Assembly: GCA_016800925.1 (NCBI GenBank)
Contig: JABCPU010000327.1
Span: 1-64,000 of the forward strand
DNA length: 64,000 bases
Direction of reading: 5' to 3'
DNA from: Suillus spraguei
Lineage: Eukaryota > Basidiomycota > Agaricomycetes > Boletales > Suillaceae
Positions 25,161-37,969 of the stretch are shown here, piece by piece (the first letter of the stretch is position 1; each line of letters begins with the position of its first letter). The notes beneath the pieces are model-generated. The model worked only from the letters and a program-made list of their open reading frames with translations. It had not been told where the DNA came from and searched no databases. Both the position numbers and the translations under genes were made by a program.

Positions 25161-26323
25161 TCATTTTTTCAGAGCAGGAAGGTTTCTTTATTCTTCAGTC
25201 TGGATCGGACGACAAGTTATCTGCAGAAGCGTTATATCATGCTTTGGGTCAGAACACTGCACTTGATGATCTTGTACATTACATGTTAAGCACGATCCAG
25301 CCTTACATCTTCAATGCTCAGTTTTGTTCATCCCCAAGTTTTGGGAATCAACGTCGATAGGGGTACACGAATACAGCGTTCTTTGATTGGTGCGTCAGAT
25401 TGCGAGCATTTTGATAGGTTGTGCGAGAGGACAGTTCCAAAGTGGGCAAAGTGACTCTCGACAATCAATGAAAACATGCTCACGGTGGTCAGGAGGTTAC
25501 CTGAAACTGTATTATGACGAGCGTCGTAGACATCAACGTGTGTATCTTAATTTCAGTGATGTGTCATAGGAATGGATTATACATTGCCTTCGGAGAAAAC
25601 CGTGATATTGCTGAGACTTGTATACGTTCTAATAGTCAGTCGTAGGGACTGGAATTGGAATCGATAACCCGTTATGGAAAATGCAGCACATTTTAATAGC
25701 CATCGTGTCCAGCAGTGCTCACTGCATGCATATGCACTCTTGATGTGGCATCACCGATCAGGTGGGATTATGACAGTACAGTTTGAGTCATCTTGGTTAA
25801 GAATTTGTGCTAGTTTCGAACAATTAAAGATCATAGCGTCAGAGGGTAGTCACATGGAATCTCCGAGTGTCCTGATAGGCTGGCTAGTGCCCTACTCGTG
25901 GTACTAGTATGTTGGTCAATGTAAAACATCATCAGCACCAGATAAACATGTTGTCTCACCTTTACTGCCGCCGTGCTTCTTGCGCACGCAGATGCCAGCA
26001 GAGTAGTCCAAGATAGCCGCGGCGCTAAGAGGATGTCCACTTTGATTATGCCCATAAATCATAGGGTGTCCCACAATGATGTTGGTATTATTTAGCCGCA
26101 AGTCATCCACGCTAACAAGAAACTTCAAGGCACGGCACAGCGGAGATGAACTGCGTGGCAGTTAATTCATGATTGGATTGTTCAGTGTGTAGTGTGTCAG
26201 TGCACGAGTAGTCGCCACATCGTTCCAGTTGCTACCCCCATATACCGGCCCGTCTGGCTAGCGTCGCTTGCCATATATGGGTTTCGGATTTAAATATTTG
26301 ATGATCGAGGCATATTTTTTCTT
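25161..26323. other. Intergenic region upstream of the CAD gene
   Basis: No gene supported. Short frames are present on both strands (for example 25674-25907, plus) but show no domain. The last 150 bases are the presumed CAD promoter, with an AT-rich TTTAAATATTTG at about 26289. Confidence 0.35.
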
Positions 26324-26385
26324 CTCTTCTTCTCTCTTCACCAAAACACCCTTTTAAAAGTCTTTGGGTGAAGAGAAAAGAAGAG
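26324..26385. promoter_or_regulatory. Inverted repeat in the CAD 5' leader/promoter
   Basis: Arms 26324-26342 and 26367-26385 (19 bases each, 18 complementary) enclose a 24-base loop, only 62 bases before the start codon. The arms are polypyrimidine on one side and polypurine on the other. It could form an mRNA hairpin or cruciform; a regulatory role is inference. Confidence 0.5.
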
Positions 26386-26446
26386 ATCACTTAGATCTCG
26401 TCACCCAATTCTATCACTCTCTACATCCAGTTCTCATTTTTACAGG

Positions 26447-29400
26447 ATGCCTGTACATGACCTTCGACCCGTTTTCGCTCGCTCTCAAAGCAATCATGGT
26501 TTTCCAGCTCCTCCGGTCACATTCCCTCCATTGAATGATGATGATGATGATGATGATGTTATGTCTTCTTCTAACGAGGCCGTCTTGGAACTCAATGATG
26601 GTTCTGCCTTCAGAGGTATCAGCTTCGGGGCGCAAGAAAAAAGTGTTGCAGGCGAATGCGTCTTTCAAACTGGTGAACTTTATTTCCATCGACTGATGCT
26701 GTGTTGTTAATTGATTGTATTTCAGGTATGGTCGGGTACACGGAATCCTTGACCGACCCTTCATATGAGGGCCAGATCCTTGTCCTCACCTATCCGTTAA
26801 TCGGAAACTATGGCGTGCCCGAACGCCCCAAAAACGACATTGATCTCCCTTCGGAGTTCGAGTCATCTCGCATCCATATTGCTGCCCTTGTAGTTGGCTC
26901 ATATGCTGAGGACTACAGCCATTACTTGGCAAATTCTTCACTTGGAGCTTGGTTGAAAGAAAATAATATTCCTGCCATTTGTGGCGTGGACACACGCGCC
27001 CTCACCAAGAAGATACGGGAGCAAGGTTCTATGTTAGCTAGAGTGTTGGCGCGAAAGTCAGATGCCCCTCCCCGATGGTTGCAGCCTCTTGTTACGGAGT
27101 CGCGCTCGGTCTCACGTTCATCCTCACCGCCACCTTCGGAAGACTACATCGATGTCCCGTGGCACGATCCTAACTCTGATAATCTCGTCGCTGCAGTATC
27201 ATTATCGACTCCCCGACTTTTTAGACCTACAGGACAACCTCGTTTTCATCCGAACGGACGTGTCCTTCGCGTTGTCGCTGTGGATGTGGGCATGAAGTAT
27301 AATCAGATTCGATGCTTCACCGAGCGTGGAGTGGAACTCAAGGTTGTTCCTTGGGATTACGACTTCATTAATGAAGCCGAGCCATATGACGGACTATTCA
27401 TATCAAACGGTCCAGGTGATCCTGTGACAATCATGTCCACCGTCAAGCGAATTGCTCATGCAATGGAGAAAGGCGACCGTCCTATCTTCGGTATCTGCCT
27501 TGGGCACCAATTACTGGCTCTCGCCGCGGGAGCTACTACCTCAAAGATGAAATATGGCAATCGTGGACACAACATCCCGTGCACTCACGCACTGTCAGGA
27601 AGGTGCTACATAACGTCTCAAAACCATGGTTTCCAAGTCGACACAGATACACTCCCTCAGGGATGGAAAGAGCTTTTCCGCAATGCCAATGATGGTAGTA
27701 ACGAAGGCATTTACTGCGAAGATAAGCCATTTTTCTCCGTACAATTCCATCCGGAATCTACTCCTGGCCCTCGTGATACGGAATTCCTTTTTGACGACTT
27801 CATCCGGATTATCGTAGATTGTGCCAACATGAACACCCTGGTGCCCATGTCATTTCCGGGCAAGCGCAAGGAAGACAGTGATCAGACGTTCCCTCGTGCC
27901 AATGTCCAGAAAGTTCTCATCCTTGGCTCCGGTGGATTGTCCATCGGGCAGGCAGGCGAGTTCGATTACTCAGGCTCGCAGGCTATCAAGGCGCTCAAGG
28001 AAGAAGGCATTTACACTATTCTCGTCAACCCCAACATTGCCACCATCGCTACCTCCAAGGGTCTTGCGGACAAGGTATATTTCCTTCCGGTGACACCTGA
28101 TTTCGTACGCAAAATCATCAAGTATGAGAAACCGGATGGTATCTACGTGACGTTTGGTGGACAGACCGCCCTTAATGTCGGCATCAAACTCAAAGATGAA
28201 TTTGCGGCTCTTGGAGTACAGGTTCTTGGTACCCCCATCGAGACTATCATCACGACAGAGGACAGGCAATTATTTGCCCAAGCGATGGAAGATATCGGAG
28301 AGCGTTGTGCTCAGTCTGCCACAGCCACCACTCCAGATGAAGCAGCTGTCGCAGCGCGCGAGATCGGCTTCCCGGTCATTGTTCGTGCTGCGTATGCTCT
28401 GGGTGGCCTGGGATCTGGCTTCGCACAGGATGAAGCCCAGCTTCGCGCTCTATGTAGTAAGGCATTTGCCACTAGCCCTCAAGTGCTCGTGGAAAAGAGC
28501 ATGAAAGGTTGGAAAGAGATCGAGTACGAGGTTGTCCGTGATTGTCGCGACAATTGCATAACTGTTTGTAATATGGAGGTAAGCGTCATTTTAGCTGAAC
28601 CGCGCATGCATAATCTCATGGTGCATGCTAGAATTTTGATCCCCTCGGTATACATACTGGAGACTCCATTGTGGTTGCTCCCTCACAAACGCTATCTGAC
28701 TCTGACTACAACATGCTCCGATCAACTGCGATCAACGTTATTCGCCATCTTGGTGTTGTTGGCGAGTGCAATATTCAGTATGCCCTGAATCCGACCTCGA
28801 AGGAGTACTGCATCATTGAGGTTAGTTTAACATCTTGAACGACATAATACATTGTACTGAAATTTAAAAAGGTTAATGCACGTCTGTCGCGATCGTCAGC
28901 GCTGGCCTCAAAAGCCACGGGTTATCCCCTTGCGTTCATTGCCGCTAAGCTCGGCCTGGGTGTCCCGTTGAACGAAATCAAGAACTCTGTGACGAAAGTA
29001 ACTAGCGCTTGCTTCGAGCCAAGCTTGGACTACGTTGTTGTCAAGATTCCACGTTGGGATCTTAAGAAATTCAACCGGGTCAGCCGGCTTCTTAGCAGTA
29101 GCATGAAGAGTGTCGGTGAAGTTATGAGCATCGGTCGGACTTTCGAAGAGACCATCCAGAAGGCGATACGGGCGATCGACGATCAGTTCCTTGGATTTTC
29201 GAAGGTACGTAAGAGCAGCCTTGGTCGTTTCGGTGAGATTAAATTTCTATTTTATAAGAATAACTTTGTGGATGACATCGACGAGGAACTGGTCAATCCC
29301 ACTGACAAGCGGATATTTGCCATCTCAAATGCATTCCATCGGGGCTATAGCGTCGACAAGATCTGGCAGATGACTAACATTGACAAATGGTTTCTAACGA

Positions 29401-32400
29401 AACTTCAACACATTCATCGCATGGAGAAGCGCTTGTCGTGCGTAGACTCCTATTGATCTTCGATTTTTTTTAAAAAATGCGCTACAACAACAGGGAGCAA
29501 TCTATTTCGTCTGTCAGTAACAGAGCCATACTCCAAGCGAAGCAGCTTGGCTTCTCCGATCGCCTGTTAGCTGGTTGTTTGGGTTCAACGGAGTTAGCTG
29601 TCCGAAGGCTTCGTCAAGAAATTGGTATTGCTCCATTCGTCAAGCAAATAGATACTGTCGCAGCCGAGTTCCCCGCAGTGACGAATTACCTCTACACTAC
29701 GTATAATGCTATCGAGCACGACGTTGTGTTTAATGATCGCGGTGTCGTGGTCATTGGTTCTGGTGTTTACCGCATCGGCTCCTCAGTCGAATTCGATTGG
29801 TGCGCGGTCAGGGCTATCAGGACACTTCGTGAACAAGGCCTCCCGACGATCATGGTCAACTACAACCCAGAAACAGTCAGCACTGATTACGACGAAGCTG
29901 ATCGCCTTTACTTCGAGAATATCAGCTTGGAGACCATTCTTGATATCTATGATACAGAGCGTGCGCGCGGCGTCATCTTGTCGATGGGTGGCCAAACCCC
30001 GAACAATATTGCCCTTCCCCTCTATCGTCAGAACGTGAAAATCTACGGGACTTCTCCCGAGATGATCGACACCGCGGAGAATCGCTTCAAATTCTCTAGG
30101 TTACTCGATGAGATTGGGGTTGACCAGCCTCGGTGGAAGGAGCTGACTAGTTTTCAGGAGGCTCTCGCCTTTTGCGATTCAGTGGGGTACCCTGTCCTCG
30201 TTCGTCCTTCCTACGTCCTTTCAGGGGCTGCCATGAATGTCGTTTCAACTGGTGATGACTTGGCCAACTATTTAACACAAGCAACTGCTGTCTCTCGCGA
30301 ACACCCAGTCGTCATCACGAAGTACATCGAGCAAGCGAAGGAGATAGAGATGGATGCTGTAGCAAAGGATGGTCAGATGGTCATGCATTTCATCTCGGAG
30401 CATGTGGAGAATGCTGGTGTGCATTCTGGTGATGCCACTCTTATCCACCCACCACAAGATCTCGACCCCGCTACCGTTCGTCAAATCGAGGAAGCCACTG
30501 CTAAGATTGGAAACGCTCTCAATGTGACTGGACCCTTCAACATCCAGTTCATAGCTAAGAACAATGAGATCAAGGTGATCGAGTGCAATTTACGAGCGGC
30601 GCGGTCTTTTCCCTTCGTTTCCAAAGTCACCGGCATTGACGCTATTGAGATGGCCACCAAGGTTATGCTCGGATTACCGGTAGAGAGCTACCCGGATCCT
30701 GGTCTTCCTCCAGACTACGTTGGAGTCAAGGTCCCTCAGTTTAGCTTCAGTCGGCTCTCTGGAGCAGACCCTGTACTTGGTGTGGAAATGGCGTCCACCG
30801 GAGAAGTCGCTTGCTTCGGACGTGATAAATATGAGGCATACTTGAAGGCCTTAATCTCCACCGGTATTGTGCCGCCGAAGAAGAATATCTTGCTTTCTAT
30901 TGGGAGCTATCGAGAGAAGTTGGAGATTCTGCCTTCAGTGCAGAAGCTCCACGCTGCCGGATACAACATTTTCGCGACATCCGGTACTGCTGACTTCTTG
31001 ACCGAACATAATGTTCCTTGTAAAGTAAGTTTGATCAAACTTCAAAGCGTTCCTAAAGTTGTATCGTGTCTCGCATAGTACCTGGAAAGCCTTCCGGAAG
31101 ATAGCAACGACAAACAGAAGTCCGAATATTCGCTCACACAGCACCTGGCCAACAATCTGATCGATATGTACATCAACCTCCCATCAAAGAACAATTATCG
31201 CCGCCCCGCAAGCTACGCCAGCAAAGGGTATCGCACGCGGCGCATGGCAGTTGATTTTGCAATTCCACTCATAACGAACGTCAAAAACGCGAAATTGCTT
31301 GCAGAAGCACTTGTTCGCAAGCTTCCGTTGGACGTATCGAGCATCGATTCCAAATCCTCGTATCTAACGCATACATTCCCTGGGCTTGTTAACGTTTCTG
31401 CGTTCCTACCCAACCTCACTTCGCCAGGAGCCGATGAATTTGAGCAAGCTACGCGGGCTTCTATCAGTGCAGGCTTCAGTACTTCACTCGTTCTACCAGT
31501 CGGGCTTGATAGCGCCATCACCGATGCTTCTTTGCTTGAGCAGGTTCATGCCACAGCTGCAGAGAGCGCACGTTGCAACTACGCCCTCAGTATTGCTGGG
31601 AAAGATGGTAATGTTCAGGCTCTTGACGAGGGAGTCAGAGCGGACGTGAAGTCGTTGTATATCTTGTTCCATGGGAACTTCGCCTCTCCTCAAATTTCCA
31701 CTGTCGCTGCCTACTTCGCCTCGTGGCCCCAAAACAAAACAATCGTGACCGATGCCCGTGGCTCGAACCTTGCATCAGTGCTCCTACTAGCGTCTCTTCA
31801 TAACCGCAGTGTTCATATCACCGACGTCAGAAACAAAGATGATTTGCTTCTTATCTCGCTCAGCAAGGAAAAACACCTCAAGGTTACTTGTGATGTCTCA
31901 GTCTTCGCCTTATTCTTCACACGGGAACAATACCCTCAACCTACCTCGTTACCATCAGCCCAGGATCAAGAGGCACTGTGGAAGAACCTTGATGTAATCG
32001 ATGCGTTCTCAGTCGGGATGCTTCCTCATCAGCTCGCGACGGAACTTCAAGAGCCGGCTTCTGCATGGTCCGGAGCAGAGGAAACATTGCCCTTGTTACT
32101 TACTGCCGTTACTAGTGGTCGACTCACTCTTGATGATATACGTGTGCGCCTTCACGATAACCCGATTCGTATCTTCAGTCTCCCCGAACAAACGACAACT
32201 CACGTGGAAGTTGTCCTAGGACGGCGAGCTCAGTATCAAAGCCACAGCACATGTTGGTCCCCTTTGCAGGGTTCCGTCACTGGGTCACTGCACAGAGTGG
32301 TTGTGCATGGCAAAACCTTATTCCTTGATGGTGAACTCTCTGTTTTACCACTAGGGAAAGATGTATCCAGTGCGACCATTATGCATGCCGCTGGAGAACG

Positions 32401-33633
32401 GCAAGCGGGTGTGCCTCCAGCAAAGCCGCAGCCCGTTTCTGGGCCTTCTGCCGCCAGGGCACCTGATGGCTCTATCCTTCCCCATCAGGCGGCTTTAGCA
32501 CCGTCTGCCAGTGGTCCCGCCGGTCCAGGCATCAACGTACCACCGATTGTTGCTCACGGTCGCCATCCGGCATTCCATCGTCGTCATATACTTTCTGTGA
32601 AGCAATTCACCCAACGCGACATGTATGACCTATTTTCCCTGGCCCATGAAATGCAACTTCAGGTCGAGCGCAATGGGACACTAGACATCTTGAAGGGCAA
32701 AGTTCTTTGTACCCTTTTCTACGAACCATCCACCCGTACAAGTACTTCTTTCGATGCGGCTATGAAACGCTGTGGAGGCGAAGTGATTCAAGTTAACGCA
32801 GATACCTCATCAGTGAAGAAAGGAGAGACGCTGGCCGATACCATTCGCACATTAGGGTCTTATGCCGATGCCATTGTGATTAGGCACCCCGATGTCGGCA
32901 GTGCCCAACTCGCTGCTAAATATTCCCCTGTGCCTGTTCTTAATGCTGGCGATGGCATAGGAGAGCATCCTAGTCAGGTAAGGGCTCGAGGTCTGGTGCA
33001 GTCCAAATTTTAACACATCGTAGGCTCTTCTGGACATCTATACCATTCGATCCGAGCTGGGGACTGTCAATGGCAAAACGATCACCATCATAGGAGATCT
33101 GAAGAATGGGCGCACAGTTCATAGCCTGGTCACTCTACTCTGTCACTACTCAGTCCGTCTGAACTTCGTTGCGCCTCCAACGCTTGAGATGCCTGCAAAG
33201 GTGGTCGCTACTGCGCGGAAGGCGGGTATATTTGTACAGCAGCTGGAATCGCTCGAGGAGGTCTTGCCTGATACCGACGTTCTCTACGTAACCAGAGTTC
33301 AACGAGAGAGGTTCAAGAATGTATCAGAGTGGCAAGCAGTCGAAGACTCTTATCGGATCGATCATGCCCTTCTTTCTCGGGCCAAAGAAGATATGATTGT
33401 AATGCACCCGTTACCTAGAGTGAACGGTAAGATCTTCGGCGCCTTCCGTAATTCTCGAGCTAAATATCCATGTCCACAGAAATCGATCCTGAAGTCGATT
33501 TCGACTTCCGACGCGCCGCTTACTTCCGTCAAATGCGCTATGGACTTTTCGTAAGTCACTTTTCCCTTTGACGCGCTCGCCCTGACCTTGCTTTTAGGTC
33601 CGGATGGCCCTTCTCGCCAGCGTGATGGGTTGA
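26447..33633 (+). CDS. URA2: CAD protein: glutamine-dependent carbamoyl-phosphate synthase / aspartate carbamoyltransferase (Ura2 type)
   Basis: First two steps of de novo pyrimidine synthesis, making carbamoyl phosphate and then carbamoyl-aspartate. Ten exons: 26447-26672, 26726-28578, 28632-28820, 28872-29204, 29259-29437, 29494-31024, 31079-32977, 33024-33426, 33480-33550 and 33598-33633. They join to about 2239 residues, close to yeast Ura2. Order: Asp run near residue 33; glutaminase with [15 protein letters not shown] (Cys near 332) and QFHPES; first ATP-grasp half from about 470 ([18 protein letters not shown]); second from about 1011 ([16 protein letters not shown]); regulatory MGS-like domain from about 1389; dihydroorotase-like domain from about 1536; Pro/Ala-rich linker near 1880; aspartate carbamoyltransferase from about 1940 ([25 protein letters not shown]). 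The dihydroorotase-like part lacks the metal-binding HxH, as expected in fungi. Intron 29205-29258 is 54 bp and in frame, so its retention would not break the protein. Confidence 0.95.
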
Positions 33634-34199
33634 AAGTCAATCAAAGTGTTTGTATAATTACCAATATGCGATTAGAAATAAAATTTATTCAACACCTGTA
33701 ATGATATCCACATGTAGCCAAGCGATTCGTTGTAGACGATTAGGATCTCAATTGATACCTGTGCTTATCATTGTGCTAGCACCAAGGTCTCATGCTGAGG
33801 TGAATCTGACGATATGGCAAATGATTGTATCTCGGCGGACTCTTGGAGTTTCCATTAACAATTTATACGGGCACCGGGCTCAGGCGGTGAGAGGTGGGAT
33901 GACAAATGGGTGAAGATCTCTTCTTCATCTACACTCTTTTCACACCCACCCCACATGCATGAGCGGTCATATGCGTACGATTCTGATTGGTTGTGCTGAG
34001 AGGATGTCGCCTGCAGTAGAATATTAGTGCACTACTATGTACAAGCACAAACGAATACATACATTATTGCTGGAGTCTGGCTGTTCTGCATGCAATACCT
34101 CGTTTTGTTCTTAATCCCCTTTGTGCAAGATATCAACACCAAAAAGAAACGTTCCAAAGGAGTACGGACGCACCAGGAACCATAATTATTCTGTGCTGC
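33634..34199. other. Region downstream of CAD
   Basis: Contains the 3' flank of CAD. A short minus-strand frame here (about 34229-34035) may be a downstream exon of the gene fragment at 34200-34555, but this is weak. Confidence 0.3.
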
Positions 34200-34555
34200 G
34201 GCCAAAGTCAAAAGTAAGGCTCTTGTCACTTGAGATATAAATCAAATGGGGTAGGAATGCACAACATACGAGAGTTTGAGTGTGAATTTAGACAATGCTG
34301 CAAAGACTTCCACCCGATCATTCACAATTGTCCAATACAGCGCCATATGACCTTCGATGTTGAGTGTTTGCAGGAGGTCGGAGAACTCTGTGGCTGATTA
34401 GTAGAGCAGGCGCCAATGATTGGGACGACTGAGAAAGAATCAGAGGCGGAGACGGTATCAAAAATGTAAGTTAGAACAACAGTACTTGCGAAACCTGCTT
34501 GTTCAGACGTGGAAATTGTGGAGTATGGGGGAGGTGCATTAAATTGCGGCATCAT
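34200..34555 (-). pseudogene. Fragment of a basidiomycete BTB-associated gene family
   Basis: Starts at 34555 with MMPQFNAPPPYSTIST and, after a probable intron (branch-like CTACTAATCAG at its 3' end), reads EFSDLLQTLNIEGHMALYW and then TIVNDRVEVFAALSKF. The block GHxxLYWxIVN is familiar from a large Agaricomycete family of BTB-type proteins of unknown function. Neither the BTB domain nor the usual C-terminal beta-rich part is present, so this looks like an internal fragment. It may be transcribed, but function is unlikely. Confidence 0.35.
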
Positions 34556-36662
34556 TGGGGCTTAAAGGACCTTAATACAACTTCTGAAACTTTCCAGTAA
34601 TCGTACTCAAGTTCTTCAAGCGGAAGAATCGAAGCGGCGGCGGGACACACCCTGCTGTATATATGCTCGATCTATACATATGATTATAGTCGATCTTGCC
34701 CGTATTCTATGATATTTGATGTCATTGCAGAGAATTCGGCATGGTACATCATGACAGTGTCTAAGTCACAATTAGCACCAAGAAAATGGAAATAGATAGT
34801 AAACACAACGACATCACATTTTGTGACATCGCCGTTGCACTTGCCGCCAGTGACTCTACGATTACGCTACTTAACATATGTCCTTGATCTCTATCCTATC
34901 TACTTGTGAGCCCAAACATGCCTCCACTAAGTCTTCCATTATCATCTCAGGCAATACTCGATGTCCATGCTGCCTGCTTGGCAGTGCTTGCCATCAAGAC
35001 CCTTTCTGTAAGACTGTATGCATCCATAAATCTCAACGAACAGATTGAGAAGCTAGTTGTATAGTGTTAGTATGACTCAATATTCATGTGCTTGGATGAT
35101 GGCTACCAGTGGGACAGAATCCAAAGCATGGAGGACATTGCATTTAAGATCTGCTAGTACTTACTTCTCATTGTCATGCTGCACAGCCACAACATAAGCC
35201 TGAAAGTTCAGTAAAAGCCTACTACTATTCAGAAATTCAAATTAAGAAAATCTGTTCCAGTCAATTGTCTGCACACTTGGTATGAACAATTGACTGGAAC
35301 AGATTTTCCTAGAAGTGTCTTAGCGAGAATCCTTAGGCATTTTAACACAAATGTCATGAAAAGTCATGTGATCTACATGTATTTGCATGACGTCTATCTT
35401 ACGTACATCACGAGGGCAGGGTAGTTCATGGGTGACACCACTATACACTGAATTATATGCTATGGGCATGCTTGATGACTTGGAACTGTGATGATGCAGC
35501 AGTTAATCAGATTCATTCAATGGACCAGTATGTGTGCCACTCCTACAATGCAGTACAGAACATCAGATTATCATGCAGAAATATTGAATCAGCAGAAGAG
35601 TGAGGGAATGAAGACAACTAGAAGTATAGTAAATGTAATAACATGGTGAATCGAGGCTCTAACTACATGCCTATGTGGACAAATACAATCTGCTGTTCTA
35701 GTGAAATCTTGTTGCACAACAACTTCACAACCTTGCATGCAACCTCATCATCAACAGACTACATAGAACCAATCACACTGCGAAATCCGCAGAATTGCAT
35801 AGCTGCAGCAAGATGAATCGACTCATCGAGACTCTTCTTATCACTAGTGTGGCAGGCCAATAAGAACATAAACTCCGGGTTCTGCCAGTTGGTTCAGATG
35901 ATGTCTTTAATCATTAAAGGCCCATCTTGCATGGCAAATGAAGACTCGAACGGTTGTGTCCAATTTGACATTCCATGACAAGCCAGATGGAGCCACTGAT
36001 TTGTTAGAATCCGCGTCCAATAGCCCCTATCCAGAAGAAGATAGAGATATCTGGAAGTGATATCCAAAAGTATTTCTGGTCATGTGACCTGTCATCCGGA
36101 TTAGGTTACTCCTCTTAATCACCAGATTTCCTGTCAAGTAGCAGAGTAGACTAACACTCATCCATAGCAATGATAGCATAGTGTACAGCTACTTACTCCA
36201 GACTCCGTCATATCATTGGAGATGATAATGGAGATACTCCATACATATTTAGTATAAGAACAACATGTAAACTACAAGTTATTAGTGTCAAAATAAGAAA
36301 TCTATTCTGTACTGAAGTTACTCTATTCCTATAAACCAGATTTCCAATCCTTTCTGGTTCCTAACTTAAAGTCTGCTCTTCCAGAACCCCTATTTCTGGA
36401 ATACCTCTGGAAAACATCTCAGAAACCTCCTCCAGATATCCTTCGGATTCCCTTTGGAAACTTCATCCGGAAACCTTCCGGATTCTTTCCCCCTATACTC
36501 TGGCTATAATCTATTATGATTATGGTTTAGTGCATTGAGTGCACCTTGCACCATTGCCTCACTGTCCTCAAGTGATGTGAAGGATGACACAACAGGTTTG
36601 AGATGCTTAGCTATGACAGCTAGCTCAGTAGTGACACATTTAAGCTCCTTCCCTTCTACCGG
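34556..36662. other. Gene-free AT-rich region, probably old transposon DNA
   Basis: No coding frame of interest over 2.1 kb on either strand. It contains the perfect hairpin at 35246-35308. Between 36340 and 36490 there is a cluster of degenerate TCCGGA/TTCCGGAT words. Composition (AT-rich, low CpG) differs from the flanking genes. Confidence 0.4.
35246..35308. repeat. Perfect 23-bp inverted repeat (hairpin)
   Basis: Arms 35246-35268 and 35286-35308 are perfectly complementary over 23 bases, with a 17-base loop. The core of the left arm is CTGTTCCAGTCAATTGT. Perfect arms in an otherwise decayed region imply recent origin or selection. Confidence 0.8.
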
Positions 36663-36950
36663 TGTAACAGACAAACTCAGGCTGACCTTAAAAGAGTAAT
36701 TTTTGCATGTTGTCTCTTACTTAGGCTTTCCTTACCTTAGGTCCGCATTTTGGCTGATTACATAAGAACTTGACCTTGCACCTGTCTTTACACCACTTCA
36801 CCACTAGCAGTAGCAGTCTGAGACTTACTGTTTAAATGATCATTTTACTACTCTTCTGAGTTCTGAGCCTTGGATTAGAAACCCTTGGTTGATAGCAGCT
36901 AGGCAGCATTCAACATATATCTGCACCCCAGCAGAGTTGTGTTTCCCACA
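36663..36950 (+). repeat. LTR-like dispersed repeat, 288 bp, copy 1
   Basis: About 90% identical to 48260-48548 in the same orientation. Ends are TGTAACAGAC and CCCACA, so TG...CA like an LTR. The flanking five bases (ACCGG, CTGGG) do not match each other or those of copy 2, so insertion history is unclear. Confidence 0.65.
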
Positions 36951-37192
36951 CTGGGCTGCCTTGACCAATAGCAACAAAGTGTTGCAAGGACGCATCTTGA
37001 GAAACTTGTTATCTCGCACGAATGAGAGTCACCAAAGTGGGGGTGTAAGAGGAGATGTAAATGTAAGACAAATTGTCTCTCCTTTTCTTGTAGGGTCCTG
37101 CTGCATGGAGAGGAAGCAGCATGAATTCAGTGGTGAGACACCACCAGATGTGTGAACCAAGGGAAACATTTGACTCCCTACATTAGTGCTGC

Positions 37193-37314
37193 TGTGGTCC
37201 AGTTTGATCTGGTTCAGAGAGTCTTGGATGAGAACCAAGAAATAGACCATCAGTTTGGTTCTACAAAATCACTGAACTCAGAACTGGACCACAGAGAACA
37301 GTTCTCTGTGGTCC
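37193..37314. repeat. Palindrome and related inverted repeats, MITE-like
   Basis: Positions 37286-37299 and 37301-37314 are perfect 14-base complements around one central base. The outer half, AACTGGACCACA (37283-37294), is also complementary to TGTGGTCCAGTT at about 37193-37204. The surrounding GGTTC/GAACC words suggest a small inverted-repeat element. Confidence 0.6.
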
Positions 37315-37584
37315 GTTTCGGTGTTTTTCTGGTCTGAACCTAAACTGAACCTGAAAATTTCAGTAGAGAAGCATGAAATTTATTAAGTTCAGTAGCCTCT
37401 ATTCATACCATGCCACACCAGTCAGGTATGGGCCACAAATACTGGGGAGAATGAGAGGCCCACTCAATTCCAACAGTTGCCAGTGCTTAACACATATGCC
37501 CAGCACATGTCAGCAAATGCTAACATGGCTCAAACATATGTGAATAATACCCAAAGGCACCAGAATAAGAGGAGTGGAAGTACA

Positions 37585-37735
37585 GGCAAGTGAAAATGAA
37601 TGCAGGTGGGCCCTAATGAGTTCAAACAAGTGTAGGCAAGTCTAAAAGAGTGCAGGTAAGCATCAATGAATGCAGGTGAGTGCAGGCATGCACAGACAAA
37701 TGCAGGCAAGCACAAATGGATGCAGGTGAGTGAGA
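37585..37735 (+). repeat. Degenerate minisatellite, unit about 20 bp
   Basis: Repeats of a word close to TGCAGGCAAGCACAAATGGA occur head to tail with substitutions and partial units. There is no coding potential that I trust. Confidence 0.6.
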
Positions 37736-37969
37736 GGACCTATGCAACACTTTGAAAGCATGTGCAAGGGTGTGAGTATGTAGATACAATGTGAGTATAA
37801 CAAGTCAATACAATATGAACAAGTTATTGAATGAGTTGTGCAGAGGTGGTGTGAAGTGCCATCTATGGAAACAAGGCAGGTTGATGCAGTGAGAAGCACA
37901 CAAAACACACACCCCTGCAGCTTATAGTAAGACACCTACAATCCCTACAAAGTCCACCTCAGTAGCACC

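Noticed and set aside
26538..26560. GAT trinucleotide run as a possible microsatellite of interest
   Set aside because: It simply encodes the short Asp run of CAD; fewer than ten units, common in fungal coding sequence.
27970..28269. Minus-strand open frame inside CAD
   Set aside because: Shadow of the carbamoyl-phosphate synthase exon, which is strongly conserved on the plus strand.
37586..37735. Minisatellite as a CRISPR-like array
   Set aside because: Units of about 20 bp abut with no spacers and vary in sequence.
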